Positions 10,289 through 22,147 of a stretch of DNA of 64,000 bases are shown here, piece after piece. The notes below the pieces were generated by a model that had not been told where the DNA came from, ran no database searches, and saw nothing but the letters and a program-made list of their open reading frames with translations. A program made the translations under genes and the position numbers. The stretch lies in NCBI GenBank assembly GCA_038373865.1, contig JAXGGA010003071.1:45311-109310 (forward strand). Reading direction: 5' to 3'. Every line of letters starts with the position of its first letter. Within the stretch, counting starts at the first letter, position 1. This DNA is from Uloborus plumipes (Eukaryota > Arthropoda > Arachnida > Araneae > Uloboridae).

Positions 10289-11640
10289 CGCAATTCATCA
10301 TTGCGAGAAACATAATTTGAATTCGAGATGTCAAAGTTCAAATTAATTTCTTTCTATTGCTTTTAAGTGAAAGACGACTATGAAGAATTGACTGATCCAG
10401 TCCGTGTAATAAAGTTCTCGATAAGAGAATTCAATCTAAGAAAAAATAGTAATAAAAAAAAAAACCGCCGCAAAAACTTTTTTCAGTTGAAATGCACTTA
10501 TTGGCAAAGAAAAGTAAACAAAGGTCACAAGATTTTCTTCACTTTTCTATAATGAGCAGCAAAACTACGCTGCTCCGAATATCTTCGTGCATTACAATTG
10601 GAACTTTTTTTTTTCAGTTACTCATTCCACCTGGCATCAACTTCAGTTCTCCGAATTCATAAAGGATATGAGAAAATAATGAGCGGCATTAATAAGATAG
10701 TCGAAATCTAGCTGCAGCATTCAAATTATAGGGGTTCAAAAATAATATTAAACAAAATCCCCGCCATTAGAGACGGGGCGTGTTCATTTCTGGCGCCACT
10801 CTTTCCTTGAAATCACGACTTCTAAGAGCTCCAGCAAAAAGTGGGGCGAAGAAATTGGACTTTTTGCAGGTGGCTTGGACCTCGCTGTTCTCTTTTGCGA
10901 TTCCAAAGCAACCTTGCTTTTTTCCCCCTCGGGCTGAACGCTAATGGCGTCTGTTTTCAATGGGCTGTTACGTAAAGGTTTGATTTCGGTTCAAATAAAT
11001 GATCGAATTCATCAAATGATCGGTATGTTTCAGGGTTCAAGATCAAACCAAAAAGCATATTTTTTCGAGAAGGGGGGGGGGGCAGGGTTTGAAAAATCCC
11101 AAACTCGGGTTTTTGACGGAAAACCCTGGCTTTTTCGGGTTTTTTTCAAAAATCATTTTGATATCATTCTCTATTCAAACATGGTGCACCTATTTTTACT
11201 TTTACTTTTCATAGAAGCAGGGGAGTCCTGAAAAGAGGTCACTGTGACCTCCTATAAGGATTCTTATTCCGCAAATTTGGAAACAGCATTATAATATTGA
11301 ATTATTGATATTGATATTATATTTTAAATTGATACTGGAACTGAATTCATAAATTGGAATAATTATTGCTTATTTTGATCTCTAAGTATTAAAAAAAATG
11401 TAAAATTCGGGTGTAGTTTTACTTCTAATACCTAATAAGTTGTCAGGAAAGGAAGTTGGCAATTTCTGGAACAAGATGAAATATTATTGCAAACTAAATA
11501 GATCAGTACCAATTTCTAGGCTTAGTATTGATCAAAATATTCGTTATTTTTAGTTCGTTTCTAATATAAAGGTTTCAATATAAAGTAAATTTTGAAAAAC
11601 TCACTTTACCGAAATAGTGGGGTTTTTCAAGTGGGCCCGC
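9669..11640. other. Unassigned segment with a possible small hAT MITE and a CA repeat
   Basis: At 9823 CAGTGGCGTATTTACC and at 9991 (reverse strand) CAGTGGCAGGTTCAC face each other and could bound a 169-bp hAT MITE, but the 8-bp flanks do not match. ORFs at 10032-10346 and 10103-10315 are partly translated CA repeat. Near 11045-11150 are G-runs and repeated CGGGTTTTT phrases. No gene is recognised. Confidence 0.4.
10257..10287. repeat. (CA)n microsatellite
   Basis: An uninterrupted run of alternating A and C of about 30 bp, next to impure CA-rich sequence from about 10200. Confidence 0.95.
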
Positions 11641-12043
11641 AAGCGTAACAGATTTTTTCTATTGCAGATCTGAATTTTTGGCTGGAGACTCCGGACAGTA
11701 CTTACATGACAAAATTAAGTTTTAGAAATCTGTAACTTGACCTTATTTCATAAAAAAAGTAGTTGCATTGGTCTATTTTTCTGTATTTATTGCCAAATTT
11801 ATGTAGTATTAATAGGTTTTCGAAATATTATCTCTGAGTGTTAAAGTATAAGAATGGAGCAGCTAAGAAACTATTTTTAGGACTTCGATAATTTCTAGAA
11901 AAAAGAAATGTTATCGCTTCAAATACAATTGTGCTGTGAAATTTTAGTGCTTCATTTGAATTAAGAGATACTTTATTACGTTTTATTATTTTTTAAATAC
12001 TCGGTCCGGACAGCCAATTACGAGTTTACAGAGAAGGTCCCCC
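11641..12043 (+). mobile_element. Truncated, diverged copy of the GGGCGATTCTCTG family (copy 4)
   Basis: From about 11641 the sequence follows the right half of the elements at 15420 and 19827: CTCCGGACAG, ACATGACA, AAGTTTTAGAAAT, GTAGTATTAATAGGTTTT, GATAATTTCTAGAAAAAA and GGTCCGGACAGCCA, ending GTTTACAGAGAAGGTCCCCC. The left half is absent. It is clearly more diverged than the other three copies, so this family was active over a long time. Confidence 0.8.
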
Positions 12044-13230
12044 CATATGTTAGAAGTCACAATAGTTCTCTTTCTCTGATCTACTCAACTATTATATGTT
12101 GCAAATATTATTACGAAAAAAAAAACCCTATAAAGCATCTTGTGTATGCGTATACTTGTAATTATTGCTTTGCTCGGGTTATGATTTGTATTTATTTCTG
12201 TTAATTGGGAATGCGTTTTGCTCATTACAATAAGTTTAGTAATGTTACCTCAAGTGGGGAATTTGACGTTATGGAGTGGGGCGCATTGCCTGATTCTCAA
12301 TTTAATATCTCCCATAGCTGCATTTTTTTTTCTTTTGCAACAAAAAAATTAATCCTCAGTTTTTAGTCATGATTGATAAAACACAGTATCTGGATCTACA
12401 TTTATGGAGGCAGGAGGTATTCTCTTTTATTTTTTGTAAACAAATAGAGAGAATTTTGAAAAAAAGTTTCTGCTTATGTAGGCGTGATACCCCGATTTAC
12501 CCGAGAAATATAAATTCTTCTCTCCTTGGCTCTCTCAATTTTAAAACCCGCAGTTGTTCATTAATAATAATTTTCAGAGGGATGTATTCTCAGAAATGAA
12601 ATGTAAACCCTCTTTTACAAAAACAAGATGTGACTCTCTCCCCGGCTTATTAACGATTATTTATTTTTCTTTAAACCTACGCCAGCTGTTCAAGGAATCC
12701 GGGGCATTGTGTTTTCTTCAGAAAAAGGTGGGGAACTTCCTAAATCACATTTTCTATCGTACATTTCAGACATCTCTAGGAAAATGACCAGTGTGAATCA
12801 TAAGAATCCTTGAGGGAGAATATGTTTAACAATAGAAATAATTACGCATCGATTTCAGAACTTTTTGCGCGAAGAGAACATGCTCATTTGGGTAGAGAAG
12901 CTATTATAAAGGGATATCTTTCTGGAAGGGAAGTTAGCATTAAATTAATTAGGGAGAATTCTGTCCCATTATCCATCACAGTTTTGGCGTTTGAAGAAGC
13001 GGTCGTTCTAAGAAGGCAACCGGTTGGGAAAATAATGATGACCCACACACACACATAATAAGCATCTCTACATCCGTCTTCTTTTCCACAGAAGCTGGTT
13101 TTTGATCCTTTGCTAGCTTTTACAGCGCTTGAATTTTTCTTTATCATATCTTCAAATTAACGGTTAATATGTTCTCCGAATTTACCTTCACATGAACTGA
13201 GCTCCAAATAGTGCTGTATGTTTTTTGAAT
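12044..13230. other. Unassigned segment with unrecognised short ORFs
   Basis: The ORF at 12810-13058 (+) ends in translated CACACA repeat and lacks a recognisable domain, although its middle is less biased than typical AT-rich noise. I cannot assign it. No tRNA, hairpin or paired repeat ends are visible. Confidence 0.4.
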
Positions 13231-13232
13231 TA

Positions 13233-13893
13233 CTGCATTCTCTCGATTATCCGCGAGTGGATTAATCGCGGGGAGGATTATCCACGAATGTTTTGAGGAA
13301 AAAAAATATTTTTTTAGGGAAATTAAATTTGTGTTGTTTTTGTTTAATATTTCTTACAGAAGAGTGTGGTGTACTCTATCGATTAAATTGCTTTACCTCG
13401 GTGTTAGCACAAGTTATTCCTTTATAAATTTCATGTGCTTCAGAACTTAAAATGCAAATCATTTATAATAAATACTGTACCTATCTTCACGGTTTATACC
13501 ACGTTTTATGTGCAATAGAATTGAAGGGCTTGGATCAGATGAAGGGGTTAAGTGACAAAACAGAAATTGCGAGTAATTAAAGTTTAAAGTTTATTGTTGT
13601 AGTTATTGCAGCTTTTTTGTTTTCTAGTTTTGTCATTGTTGTGCGTATGAAATTGGTCTATTGAACATCTACTGTTTGATGCACCAAGTTTTATTTGCTT
13701 ACCTGTATCCATTGCTAACCATTGTACAGAGTGTTCATTTTTTGAAATGTAACTGAGCCAATTCATCCTCCATACCCTTCAATTATTGTTACGCAAAAGA
13801 CAATTCTAATTTCTTTACCTCTTATTTTTCGATTTTTTTCGTTATCGGCGATGCCCGTGCCACTCAATTCCGTAAATAATCGGGAGTGTACTG
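13233..13893. mobile_element. Tigger/pogo-like MITE, TA-flanked
   Basis: The left end CTGCATTCTCTCGATTATCC and the right end (reverse strand) CAGTACACTCCCGATTATTT are flanked by TA. The CTC-CGATTAT phrase is typical of pogo/Tigger-type termini. The 661-bp body has no transposase; the 60-codon minus-strand ORF inside has no known motif. Confidence 0.75.
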
Positions 13894-13895
13894 TA

Positions 13896-14665
13896 CTTGT
13901 AAGAGCAAAAGTATATTGGTATATTTTCAGTGATCGTCTCTTAAATAAAAAAAATGGGAAATAAGTAATATTTTTTTTTTATTGTTCATAAATTTGAGAA
14001 ATTCTTGGAGTTTCAACGATACCCTCTCCCCCGCTTGATTTATCAGTAGGCTCAAGAGGCCCGGCCTCATAGTTTCACGGCCCTTAAAAAATTATTGAAA
14101 TTATACCAAAATATGTGCTTACCGTTATCAGATCGTCTATTTTAAGTTTTTTGCGGTTGATTTTCCTCGATCAGGTTTTGTCCTTTTATTTGTCACTACC
14201 TATTCGGTGTATATAAAGGGAAGGAGGATTTGGATATGGCAATGGGAAGAAAAATAACACAGTCTGGAAAAGTTGGAAGTAATCAATCATACTTTTCTTC
14301 ACCACAGATGACGGCGACATTGAAGAAAGGTCAGTTTAGAAGTTCATAGGGTGTATAACGAAAAGAACTTATTCTTTATCCAATCGTAATAGTAGAGCGG
14401 AAAGTTTATTCCTGCTGTTACACCCCCTTCAGAACTTCGAGAGGTTATAGTTCATTCCTTCTACTGTTCGAACCCACTCCAGGAACCTTGATACTTTTTG
14501 CAAATTATAAGTTAGGATTTCTTTTAGAAAAAACTCCGCCGATGCGTAATCAGCGTATTTTTTTTTCCTCATCAGTTTCATGGTCAACCCATATAATTTC
14601 ATAAGAGTTTTCGGCAAGATGCGAAAAGTAATTTTTATTTTTTCTGCGTCATTAGCTAAGGATTT
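13896..14665. other. Unassigned segment
   Basis: No gene, RNA or repeat pair is seen. The ORF at 14429-14758 (-) crosses into the hAT MITE and includes translated C-runs, so it is spurious. Confidence 0.5.
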
Positions 14666-14673
14666 CGCAGAGA

Positions 14674-15112
14674 CATAGCGGCTGATGCACCAAAAAAGTG
14701 AGGGGGGGGGGTCAAAAGAAACGTATGTGTGGGGAGGGGGGGGGCTAGGAGGCAGCACCTCTTAAGCTTTTTTTAGAATTTTGTTATATTATTGGATTTT
14801 AACACTAATGATTAAATGATGAATTAAAAAAATGCGAAAAATGGGCTAAAAAATTAAGACGATGGCTACCGTAGGCCTGCCTTCGATTCTTATGAGTCCA
14901 TTCTTAGGTTATGTTAAGTTCCATTCTTATGAAAAAATTTATTTTGTGGAATTTGCAGCTCTTACTTTCGTAAAATAAATTAATCCACTGAGTAAGAGAG
15001 GATTTCAATAGATCACTATTTTTTAACTCTAAAAAAGGGAGGGGGCAAGGCCCCTTTCTTTTGAAAGTGAGGGGGCAGTCGCTCCCCTTGCCCCCTGTAC
15101 AAGTCGCCTATG
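14674..15112. mobile_element. hAT MITE with perfect CGCAGAGA duplication
   Basis: The ends CATAGCGGCTGATGCACC and (reverse strand) CATAGGCGACTTGTACAGG are flanked by a perfect 8-bp CGCAGAGA duplication (14666-14673 and 15113-15120). G-rich subterminal blocks lie inside both ends. No coding sequence is present. The terminal CATAG differs from the usual CAGTG, but the duplication is unambiguous. Confidence 0.82.
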
Positions 15113-15419
15113 CGCAGAGATCATATAAAGGTTGGTTCCCTGAAAGGTGAGGACCTTATTCGAGTGACTCGGAGAAGGATGTCTATTAATTTTGCTCCAA
15201 AACTCGAAAATAATATTGTCGCCGATATTAAAATTGGTCCTAAAATCGGCGTATGACGTTCCATTGATGAAGGGCCGATTCGGGAGGTAAGTACAAGTTC
15301 TTTTAATGATTCTTGTCTCATTAAGGGTGATCTTAATTATATTGTTTTAACAAAGTGTTTGCTTTACTATAATCCTGAGAACTCTAATTATGGAGAAATT
15401 TTAAATTTCACTAATGAAT

Positions 15420-16351
15420 GGGCGATTCTCTGTAAACTCGTCATTTTTCACACGACATCTGTCCGGGCACGGTTTTTTGAAATGTTCGTATAATTATAAT
15501 ACTATTGCTCAGAAAATGAATCTATTACTTTGGTTTGAAAGAGGGCCAATTGAAGTTTGTGTTTTTCTGATAAATCATGATAGGGGGTAAGTCCCCCGCC
15601 TAGTATAACTAGGCAGGGGACTGTGCCAGGTGACTGTGTTTTTGCTCTTTGTTGCGTAATATCTGCGAAACTATTGGAACATAATTAGTTACGAGACTAC
15701 CTATAAATTTAGGCACAAATCGTGGACATAATAACTAATATGTTTTCTAAGTAAATTAATTGACATTAATAAAATCACTTCCGAGAGAACTGTTTTTGCA
15801 ACGACCCTGCTGCATACTTTCATCACAAAGGTGGCTCTCAAACTAAGCAAAGTAGCGTTTCAACACCGTTCCCGACGATTTCGGCAAATTCACACTGATT
15901 ACTTTAAACTTCATGTAAAAAAGAATTTGCAAAAGTTAGATTTTTCATATTACAGCTTTGAATTTATTGCAGGGGACTGTTTGAAAAAACTCCGGACAGA
16001 ATTTATGTGACAATTTTAAGTTTTAGAAATACGTAATTATACCTTATTTCATAAGAAAAATATAGCTTCATTATTCTATTTTTAGATATTAATTGCAAAA
16101 TTTATGTAGTGTTAATAGGTTTTTTGAAATAATATCTTTAACAGTTAGACTATGGGATTGGGACAGCCATGGGACTGTGTTTTTGGCGCTTAGATAATTT
16201 CTAGAAAAAAAAAATGAAATTGTTATCACTCCAAATACAATTGGGCCACAAAGTATTAATGCTTTACTTGTATTAAGAGGGATAATTACTTTATTACACT
16301 TTATTAGTTTTAAAATACTCAGTCCGGACAGCCGTTTACAGAGGATCGCCC
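15420..16351 (+). mobile_element. GGGCGATTCTCTG family, copy 1 (4-bp target duplication GAAT)
   Basis: The left end GGGCGATTCTCTGTAAAC and right end (reverse strand) GGGCGATCCTCTGTAAAC are flanked by GAAT (15416-15419 and 16352-16355). The 932-bp body is noncoding. TGTCCGG motifs occur near the ends (CTGTCCGGGCACGG left, GTCCGGACAGCC right) and an ACTCCGGACAG lies inside. The superfamily is unknown; 4-bp duplications are described for Sola, Chapaev and Ginger elements. Confidence 0.9.
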
Positions 16352-16355
16352 GAAT

Positions 16356-17502
16356 ATATAAACTTATTTCAAAAAAGACTTATTTTCCGAACTTATCAAT
16401 CATGATAAAATAATCTTGTATGATTGCTATTCTGTATATATTTTCAAGTTTGTTATTATTGCTTATGCTTATTCTTTTTTGAGCTCCAATCTCATGTATC
16501 TGTGACACATGAAGGTCTATGATGTAAAACAAATTGCGTTTGCAATAATAAAAAAAGAAAAGAAAACAAAAACAAATCTTGTATAATTTGCAAAATATTA
16601 GATATGATGCATCTATAATGAGATCTAAAAAACTTTATGAAACTTAGCTTAAAATCAATGAAAAACTTGAAAATCAAGTAAAAGATAACCAAAACCTTAC
16701 AAATGAAAATGATCGTACTCCTTTTGGTAAAACTCTCGACTTACATTGTCAACTCATGGATGCCTATATATATCATGGATGCCATGGATATTTCTATGCT
16801 TTACAATCAACTAAATATAAAATATCAGATAAACTGTAAAAAACTCTTGTAATTTAAACAAAACCCATTTTTCTAATTTTCCCAAAGTAAATTAAAAGAT
16901 TTTATTTTCTTGGAACCAATTTTCATATTATTGTTGATAAAATTACATTAACACATAATATAATTTTAACATAGTTATTATACTAACTAGACATGAAATT
17001 TAGAAGAAAAAAAAAGCCCTAATGCAGAAGTATATCTGTTGAAAATAAATAAAAAATACGGCTTAGTTAAACAGCGACAAGCATAAAAATTCAAAATTCA
17101 TGGAATAAGGCATAGAAATGATCAATTAAGATCACCTTTTTCCTTACCTCTTTAGTTGTAAACTTGAAGCAGAATAATATATATTAAGGTGTAAATTATT
17201 TTTAGTCTCTGTGATGTAATTTCTTTGTTTGGCCAATTAATTCTCTTTCTTCTGATTTGTACTAATTACTTTTGGAGCAAGAAAAATAGTTAAAATCCTA
17301 TTCTTTACCAGTAGCCCTATACAAGGGGCCCTACATGTGGGTACTGTCAGCTGGAGCCAGCTGAGCTCACGTTTTTTACAGAGGTCTGCTCCTCTTGCTC
17401 CAAAACTATATTTCATCAGAACTTGGATCTTGATGCGTTGACACAATCAAAGGTCCTTGAAAATTTGTTATAAACGAATATATTCGGAATACTGCATCCA
17501 AG
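16356..17502. other. Unassigned AT-rich segment downstream of the transposase pseudogene
   Basis: It lies 3' of the minus-strand transposase and may hold the rest of that element, but no terminal repeats could be paired. The ORFs at 16492-16692 and 17237-17446 have no recognised motif. Confidence 0.45.
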
Positions 17503-18681
17503 TTATGTAAGGAATTGTAAGGAGTCCATGATGCTAAAATAATTAAAACTCTTTATCCTTGAAATTGCTCGTTCCACATGAATTTTTAAGTTTGAAACAC
17601 TCTTATTATACGCTTTTTCCAAGATATTGAACTGTATGTGATCCATTAAACACAATGGGGTTACGAGCTCACAACCAATATTTTGTAGTTCTTGAGCAAT
17701 TATGAACTCCTTGTCAGCGAGAACTATATTACCTTTTTCTAACTGCTGCAGTAGATTGTTTTCATGAATCATTTGTCAGATATTGAGCCTGAGTGTAATT
17801 CGGATACGTAGATAATGCCACCTGATGGGGAAATTCCAAGTAGAGCTTTCATTGTGTTTAAATTTTTATATGTACTAAATGTCAATTGCTGTTCCTTTGG
17901 AATAGACGGCTGTTGTGTTTCTATTTTAGTACAGTCAATTACCATTCTACATTTAGGGTATTTTTTCTCAAAAGCGAATGTCATGAACTGATCAACATGC
18001 TCCCAACTGGGCCAAATATTAACTATTTGAATTTTTGCATACAAAACTTCAACCACCATTTTAAAAACTTTGGATCCTGTAGCGGGAGACACCTAAAAGA
18101 AAAAGTCTCCCTTATTAATGACAAATCTAATCGAGAGTAATTAGTTAAAAATACAGGAAAAAATAAAACTTTATTCAATAAATGACAAATTATAATGCAG
18201 GTACAACATTACTTTTACAAACTAGATTTTTTTATTTATAAATAAGAAGTAATAAACTTGTAAGAATCTGCTTCATTCTGAAATTTTAAAATCATTTAGG
18301 ATTATAATTGACTAAAAAACCATGAGCACATACCTAAAAGATATACGCAAGAAAATCCAAAGGTAAACCATGCCGTAACTTACATTAAAAAAAATAGAAA
18401 CAGCTTTGCAGGTGCAGTATTGTCATTTTTCAAATCTCGTTCCAAATTGCAAAAATTGAACATTTTTGTGAACGTATCTTTGTAGAACTCAGAAATAGTT
18501 TTAAATTCTGAACTTGACATGAAATTTGGTTCAAAAGTGCTGACCTTCTGCAGTAACTGCTATTTCCTTATTTTTAACACTAAGTTCAGGTATTAGGCTA
18601 TCGAAGCCTATTTCTGCTTGAATTTCTGTGTCCAGACTAAGAGGTACTCCATTGGCCGTTCCTTTACCAGGATCATAATTT
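17503..18681 (-). pseudogene. Harbinger/ISL2EU-type DDE transposase pseudogene with an intron
   Basis: This encoded a DDE_Tnp_4-type nuclease that would cut and join transposon DNA in the nucleus. The upstream exon is 18681-18334 (acceptor T-run then AG), the last exon 18092-17503 (acceptor TTTTCTTTTAG). The exon junction lies inside the family's helix-turn-helix: KLRHGLPLDFLAYIF on one side, VSPATGSKVF on the other. In the last exon VIDCT carries the first Asp, ISDK lies in the usual place, VLADKEF carries the second catalytic Asp and HVERAISRIK the Glu. Damage seen: a frameshift near 18545, one between LFFLM and KLRHG, a stop at 18336-18334 where the donor probably read CAG, and a frameshift near 17770. 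The 5' exons and the element's ends were not found. The identity of the upstream exon's first half is inferred. Confidence 0.85.
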
Positions 18682-19822
18682 CTAAAAAAAAACGTATACA
18701 AATCAATAACTAAATACATATATTTTCTATAAAAGCAGTTATTTTGGCAAGGCTTTAACTTTTGTGCGCCTATCATTAATCATAAAAATTTAAGACTTGC
18801 AAAATACTTCAACCTCTTGTATAATCAACTTTTGGTTCAGTTAATGTAAAATTCATGTGTTTATCATTTATGTCTTTGGCATGGCAAACATGACATTGGC
18901 CATACAGCTAACTTTTACTCTGTATTGATTTTATTAGGGGAGTTTTTTTTAACTCAAACATCTTAAAATTTAAAAAAAAGATGCTAAACAGATGTTACAC
19001 TGCCAATAGCATATTTAATAACATCTGCAAAGTATAAAAAAGAATACATGTTTTTTTTAAGACAAAATTGATTTCATTTGGAAAAGTGTATTCTGTGTGT
19101 CAATCAAGAGTCTTAATCAGAATGACTCAAGTACGTATAACTCCGATGTGACACGAGACCATGGGCCTCAAATTTGGTGCCTAGTGTTGGAAATCTAGGT
19201 ATCAAATAAGAGTTTTTGGTCGCAAATTGCGACTAAGGATTATTTTTAACACTGAAATTACTACAATTTTGCTTTTTTAATTATTGTTTAAGTTTTTTCT
19301 TTCGGGAAGGGGGGGGGGGTCCTAAAAGCAGACGTAAAATAGGAATTACACATGTTTCTGGTCTGAAAAAAAATTTTATGACAAAAGAAAAAATTAATGA
19401 AAACAAAGAGTTATTGATGAAAAAGAACTAGCTTCCACTTACCAGGAAAGTACCCGATCATGGAATAATGATTTTTTTTTTAATGAGTACCAATCGAAAG
19501 AGCATTGTAAAACAGGTTTCTGGACGCATGCGTTTTTGCGCTCGCGCCCCCGTTATCGAAATATAAGGTCCTAAAGTCAGCTGATTTTTTTTTTGAAAAT
19601 TCGCCAATTTTAGCGAGTTATAATGAAACTGGAAGCTGCGGCGCGATTACACTATTTGCGTCTAGCGGGAAACCTGATTCCCGTTTTTGGTCATCTGCAA
19701 AGCTTGTGAAAGACGGCTTTACAATAATCTTTTACTTTACCTGTGCATGTTAAAGCAAAAAGCTACTATCAAGCCTATGACATAGAAAGCAAAGAGCTTT
19801 TTTGATTAGGAAAAACAACTTT
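18682..19822. other. Unassigned segment upstream of the transposase pseudogene
   Basis: First exon(s) and the promoter of the minus-strand transposase would lie here, but I cannot identify a THAP or other zinc finger. A run of 12 G occurs near 19310. No other feature is visible. Confidence 0.45.
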
Positions 19823-19826
19823 AAAC

Positions 19827-20775
19827 AGGCGATTCTCTGTAAACTTGTCATTTTTCACACGAAATCTGTCCGGGCACGGTTTTTTGAAATGTTCGTATAA
19901 TTATAATACTATTGCTCAGAAAATGAATCTATTACTTTGGTTTGAAAGAGGGCCAATTGAAGTTTGTGTTTTTCTGATAAATCATGATAGGGGGTAAGTC
20001 CCCCGCCTAGTATAACTAGGCAGGGGTCAGGGGACTGTGCCAGGTAACTGTGTTTTTTCTCTTTATTGCCTAATATCTGCAAAACTATTGGAACATAATT
20101 AGTTACGAGACTACCTATGAATTTAGGCACAAATTGTGGACATAATAACTAATATGTTTTATAATTAAATTAATTGACATTAATAAAATCACTTCCCAGA
20201 GGACTGTTTTCGCAACGACCCTGATGCATATTTTCATCAAAAATGTGGCTCTCAAACTAAGCAAAGTAGCGTTTCAACACCCGTTCTCGGCGATTTCGGC
20301 AAATTCACACTGATTACTTTAAACTTCATGCCAAAAAGAATTTGCAAAAGTTATAGATTTTTCGTATTACAGCTTTGAAGTTGTTCCAGGGGACTGTTTG
20401 AAAAAACTCCGGACAGAATTTACATGACAATATTAAGTTTTAGAAATACGTAATTATACCTTATTTCATCAGAAAAATATAGCTTCATTATTCTATTTTT
20501 AGATATTAATTGCCAAATTTTTGTAGTATTAATAGGTTTTTTGAAATACTATCTTTAACAGTTAGACTATGGGATTGGGACAGCCAGGGGACTGTGTTTT
20601 TGGCGCTTAGATAATTTCTAGAAAAAAATATTAAATTTTTATCACTCCAGATACAATTGGGCCACAAAGTATTTATGCTTTACTTGTATTAAGAGCGATA
20701 ATTACTTTATTACACTTTATTATTTTGAAAATACTCAGTTCGGACAGCCAGTTACCAGTTTACAGAGAATCACCC
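19827..20775 (+). mobile_element. GGGCGATTCTCTG family, copy 2 (4-bp target duplication AAAC)
   Basis: The left end reads AGGCGATTCTCTGTAAAC (first base mutated), the right end (reverse strand) GGGTGATTCTCTGTAAAC, flanked by AAAC (19823-19826 and 20776-20779). The 949-bp body matches copy 1 throughout in the same orientation. ORFs that appear inside are not preserved between copies. Confidence 0.9.
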
Positions 20776-20929
20776 AAACAACATCATAATTAAATTTTAT
20801 CTTATTATTTGCGAATAAAGCAGGTCCCTTGTTTAAGGGGCCCAGGAGACAACTGAACCTCCTGGTTTTTTTTTTTCATAATTTTTTAAAGTGTTCGTAC
20901 AATTCTATAGCATGGGGGCGGGGGGATAT

Positions 20930-21500
20930 TTGGGTGTTTTAATTGTAAAAATTGCAAATATAAATTTTTTCAAACCACTTTTCTGCTGGTGGGTTCTCTA
21001 TAACTCAAGGTGAGTTCCCCTGAACATTTTTGTCAACTGCATTACTGGGTATGTAGGAATGTTCCTTTGAAAAGAAAAAAAAAAAGTGCTCAAATTGGAC
21101 TGTTCAAGCAAAGTTATTGGGGACTAGGCTCGGGAGGGGGGCAGTTTTTTTTTGACCTGCTAAAAATTTAATGAAAATGTGTTCAAATAAAACAATCAAA
21201 CAGGAATGAGGTGTTTTCTCTGAGATATTTCGAAAGAAAAAATTGTTTGCTCGAATCGGACTTGTTCCCTCAAAAGTTATAAGGAAGGACAGGAAAAAAA
21301 ACGGAAATTTGAAATTGAAATATTGTTTAAATCAAAAAGTCGAATATGGGAGTGTATTGTCCTCACTGAGATCTTTCGATCAAAAAAAAAAAAAAAAAAA
21401 ATCGAATCGGACTATGCACTCAAAAGTTATTGCCGGGGGGGGGGGGCAGAAGAACTGACCAATAGACAGACCGACAGGAAGTTTCCGCAGCTCGAAAACC
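20930..21500 (+). repeat. Three diverged tandem units with G-run boundaries
   Basis: Three blocks at about 21040-21150, 21205-21290 and 21345-21440 share the order 'TTCGAAAG or TTTGAAAAG, A-run, CTCGAATCGGAC-like, CAAAAGTTATTG or AAAGTTATTGG', followed in two cases by a G-run and CAG. The last block ends in AGACAGACCGACAGGAAG. The ORFs at 21243-21458 and 21323-21547 are translations of this repeat and are not genes. Confidence 0.6.
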
Positions 21501-22143
21501 AACTTTCTTACTTGACATTTCTCTGTGTATTTTATTATTTTTATTAAATTGCGCTTTTTCGACTCAATTGTTTTGAGCGTGTTCTTTTTTTTTTTTTCAA
21601 TGCATCAGGTCTTCTTTCATGATATTTTTTCATATATTTTCTACTTTTACATAAAAGTAAGCTAAAACTTGCATTGAGTTACAATTTTGTTAGTCTTTTC
21701 CTACCCGTTGAACATAAATCAGAACTAGTAAAAGTTTTTCTAGTGTTTTTAAACAGTACGAAATCAACATGCAATATGTTGTACATTTACGTTACAGACT
21801 TTTCGCTCCAGTAACCAATTTTGTTCGAACGGCATGGGGTTTTACAATGAATGTCGACTCTATTAGTATATTTTAAGAATGGAAATAACTATTTCCCTCT
21901 ACCCTTGATGTAGTTTCCGACATGGATATAATTTTGTAGCTATTGACATTTACTATTCGTTTTCTTTTTAAAATTTCTATTTATCTTTTCTCAATTTCAA
22001 TTAAAAAAAATAAATGTTTTTACTAAGAGTGAGCACATAGTGAAACTTGTTGTATCGATTTTTTTCTTTTTGAAATGAGAACTGATATCATAATCCATGA
22101 CAATTTAATTTCTACCTCAAAGACTATTTATTTAATTTTTTGT
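21501..22143. other. Unassigned AT-rich segment
   Basis: No gene or repeat pair is visible between the tandem units and the next transposon. Confidence 0.5.
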
Positions 22144-22147
22144 ACAT

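Noticed and set aside
10032..10346. 104-codon ORF with His/Thr-rich tail
   Set aside because: The tail is translated (CA)n and a second frame is equally open; no domain is visible.
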